A stretch of DNA of 6,455 bases, from positions 1 to 6,455 of the forward strand of contig DIFU01000090.1 in NCBI GenBank assembly GCA_002419285.1, written 5' to 3'. Source of the stretch: Prolixibacteraceae bacterium UBA5740. Lineage in GTDB: Bacteria; Bacteroidota; Bacteroidia; Bacteroidales; Prolixibacteraceae. Below, in pieces: positions 5,327 to 6,455 of the stretch (positions within the stretch are counted from its first letter, which is position 1; every line of letters begins with the position of its first letter). Made by a program: the position numbers and the translations under genes. The notes beneath the pieces are model-generated. The model searched no databases, was not told the DNA's origin, and was given only the letters and a program-made list of their open reading frames with translations.

Positions 5327-6455
5327 ATGTTTGAAAATCTAAGTGACAAACTCGAAAGGTCATTTAAGCTGCTGAAAGGTCAGGGTAAGATTACCGAGAT
5401 CAACATCGCAGAAACACTGAAAGATATTCGGAAGGCATTGTTGGATGCTGACGTTAACTTTAAGATAGCCAAGACTTTCACCGATACAGTGAAGGAAAAG
5501 GCACTTGGAATGGATGTGCTTAATGCAGTCAAGCCAGGGCAGATGATGGTTAAATTGGTTCATGATGAACTGGCCCAGCTGATGGGAGGGAAGTTTACCG
5601 ACATGAACCTCAAGGGTTCTCCTGCAATTATCCTGATGTCGGGTTTGCAGGGTTCCGGTAAGACAACCTTTTCGGGTAAACTGGCCAATATGCTGAAAAG
5701 CAAAAAAGGCCGCCATCCCTTGCTGGTGGCCGGTGACGTTTACCGTCCCGCCGCCATTGAACAGCTTAAGGTTGTCGGGGGACAAATCAATGTTCCTGTA
5801 TATACCGAGGAAGGGGTCATGGATCCCGTGCAGATAGCGCGAAATGCCATCAAACATGCAAAATCTCACGGAAATGATGTTGTCATAATCGACACCGCTG
5901 GTCGTTTGGCCATTGATGAGCAGATGATGAAAGAGATCGCTGCAATCAAGAAAGAGGTACAACCCCATGAGATCCTTTTTGTGGTCGACTCCATGACAGG
6001 TCAGGATGCGGTGAATACTGCAAAGGAATTTAACGAGAGACTTGATTTCGATGGTGTGGTGTTGACCAAATTGGACGGTGATACTCGCGGTGGTGCTGCC
6101 TTGTCGATCCGTTCTGTGGTTGATAAGCCCATCAAGTTCGTGGGAACCGGCGAAAAGATGGAAGCCATTGAGGTTTTCCATCCCGATCGAATGGCCGACA
6201 GGATCCTGGGAATGGGTGATATTGTTTCGCTTGTCGAAAAGGCGCAGGAACAGTTCGATGAAGCTGAAGCCAAAAAGCTTCAGCAGAAACTTGCCAAGGA
6301 TCAGTTCAATTTTAACGATTTCCTGAAGCAGATTCAGCAGATCAAAAAGATGGGTAACCTGAAAGATGTTGCTTCCATGATTCCGGGTATGGGGAAGGCG
6401 CTGAAAAATGTTGATTTCGATGATGACGCCTTCAAACATATTGAAGCGATTATTC
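5327..6455 (+). CDS. ffh: Signal recognition particle protein Ffh (SRP54), partial at 3' end
   Basis: Ffh is the SRP GTPase that binds 4.5S RNA and signal sequences of nascent membrane proteins and delivers ribosomes to FtsY. I translated the frame from ATG 5327; it stays open to the window edge (376 complete codons, no stop seen). The N domain covers about 1-95, with the family-typical DIRKALLDADVN (33-44). The G domain contains GLQGSGKTT (106-114, P-loop), DVYRPAA (137-143), DTAGR (189-193), TKLDGDTRGG (247-256) and FVGTGEK (271-277). The M domain begins near 325, with FNFNDFLKQI (327-336) and MIPGMGK (351-357) of the finger-loop region. Full-length family members are about 440-450 residues, so roughly 65-75 residues, including the RNA-binding helix-turn-helix and C-terminal tail, lie beyond the window. 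The start agrees with the common MFENLSDKLE opening and with the promoter upstream. Confidence 0.98.
   Translation, partial: MFENLSDKLERSFKLLKGQGKITEINIAETLKDIRKALLDADVNFKIAKTFTDTVKEKALGMDVLNAVKPGQMMVKLVHDELAQLMGGKFTDMNLKGSPAIILMSGLQGSGKTTFSGKLANMLKSKKGRHPLLVAGDVYRPAAIEQLKVVGGQINVPVYTEEGVMDPVQIARNAIKHAKSHGNDVVIIDTAGRLAIDEQMMKEIAAIKKEVQPHEILFVVDSMTGQDAVNTAKEFNERLDFDGVVLTKLDGDTRGGAALSIRSVVDKPIKFVGTGEKMEAIEVFHPDRMADRILGMGDIVSLVEKAQEQFDEAEAKKLQQKLAKDQFNFNDFLKQIQQIKKMGNLKDVASMIPGMGKALKNVDFDDDAFKHIEAII

Noticed and set aside
5360..6439. Long open frame of 359 codons on the minus strand opposite ffh
   Set aside because: It lies wholly antisense to a clear ffh coding frame with all SRP GTPase motifs, and its translation is rich in His, Leu and Phe with no domain-like order. 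It is a by-product of ffh codon use.
1..6455. Mobile element, CRISPR, tRNA or toxin-antitoxin content
   Set aside because: I looked for direct or inverted repeats flanking genes, regularly spaced repeats, tRNA-like cloverleaf ends and paired small ORFs on both strands and found none that stood out.

Overview
The window looks like chromosomal DNA from a member of the Bacteroidota, probably Bacteroidales/Marinilabiliales-like. The evidence is: promoter elements of the TTG / TAnnTTTG type upstream of two genes; start codons with A-rich leaders and no clear Shine-Dalgarno sequence; and protein sequences (Tex, Ffh, a CPBP protein, a small acidic protein) that read like that phylum. Base composition is moderate and fairly even. 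I see no tRNA, rRNA, IS element, CRISPR array or integration scar.

Layout. (1) Positions 7-2527, minus strand: a tight three-gene operon read from right to left, encoding a CPBP-family (Rce1-like) membrane protein, an NAD(P)-dependent extended-SDR epimerase/reductase, and a classical SDR oxidoreductase. Each gene overlaps the next by exactly 19 bp. (2) Positions 2528-2719: an intergenic region with a well-formed plus-strand promoter at 2665-2696. (3) Positions 2720-2971, plus: a small protein of unknown function with a very acidic C-terminal half. (4) Positions 2972-3097: a convergent intergenic region with a stem-loop. (5) Positions 3098-5230, minus: full-length tex, an RNA-binding transcription accessory protein. 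(6) Positions 5231-5326: a compact divergent promoter region. (7) Position 5327 to the window end, plus: ffh, the signal recognition particle GTPase, with the end of its M domain cut off by the window edge.

How they fit together. tex and ffh are housekeeping genes in nucleic-acid and protein-targeting functions and are transcribed divergently. The left operon pairs two Rossmann-fold oxidoreductases with a membrane protein. The overlaps suggest co-translation and a shared physiological role, but the sequence does not reveal the substrate. The small acidic protein is transcribed alone.

I did not find a clearly new multi-gene system. The points most worth a second look are the small acidic protein with its own promoter, the open frame and hairpin directly after its amber stop, the repeated 19-bp overlaps, and the variant active-site motifs in the CPBP protein and the classical SDR.
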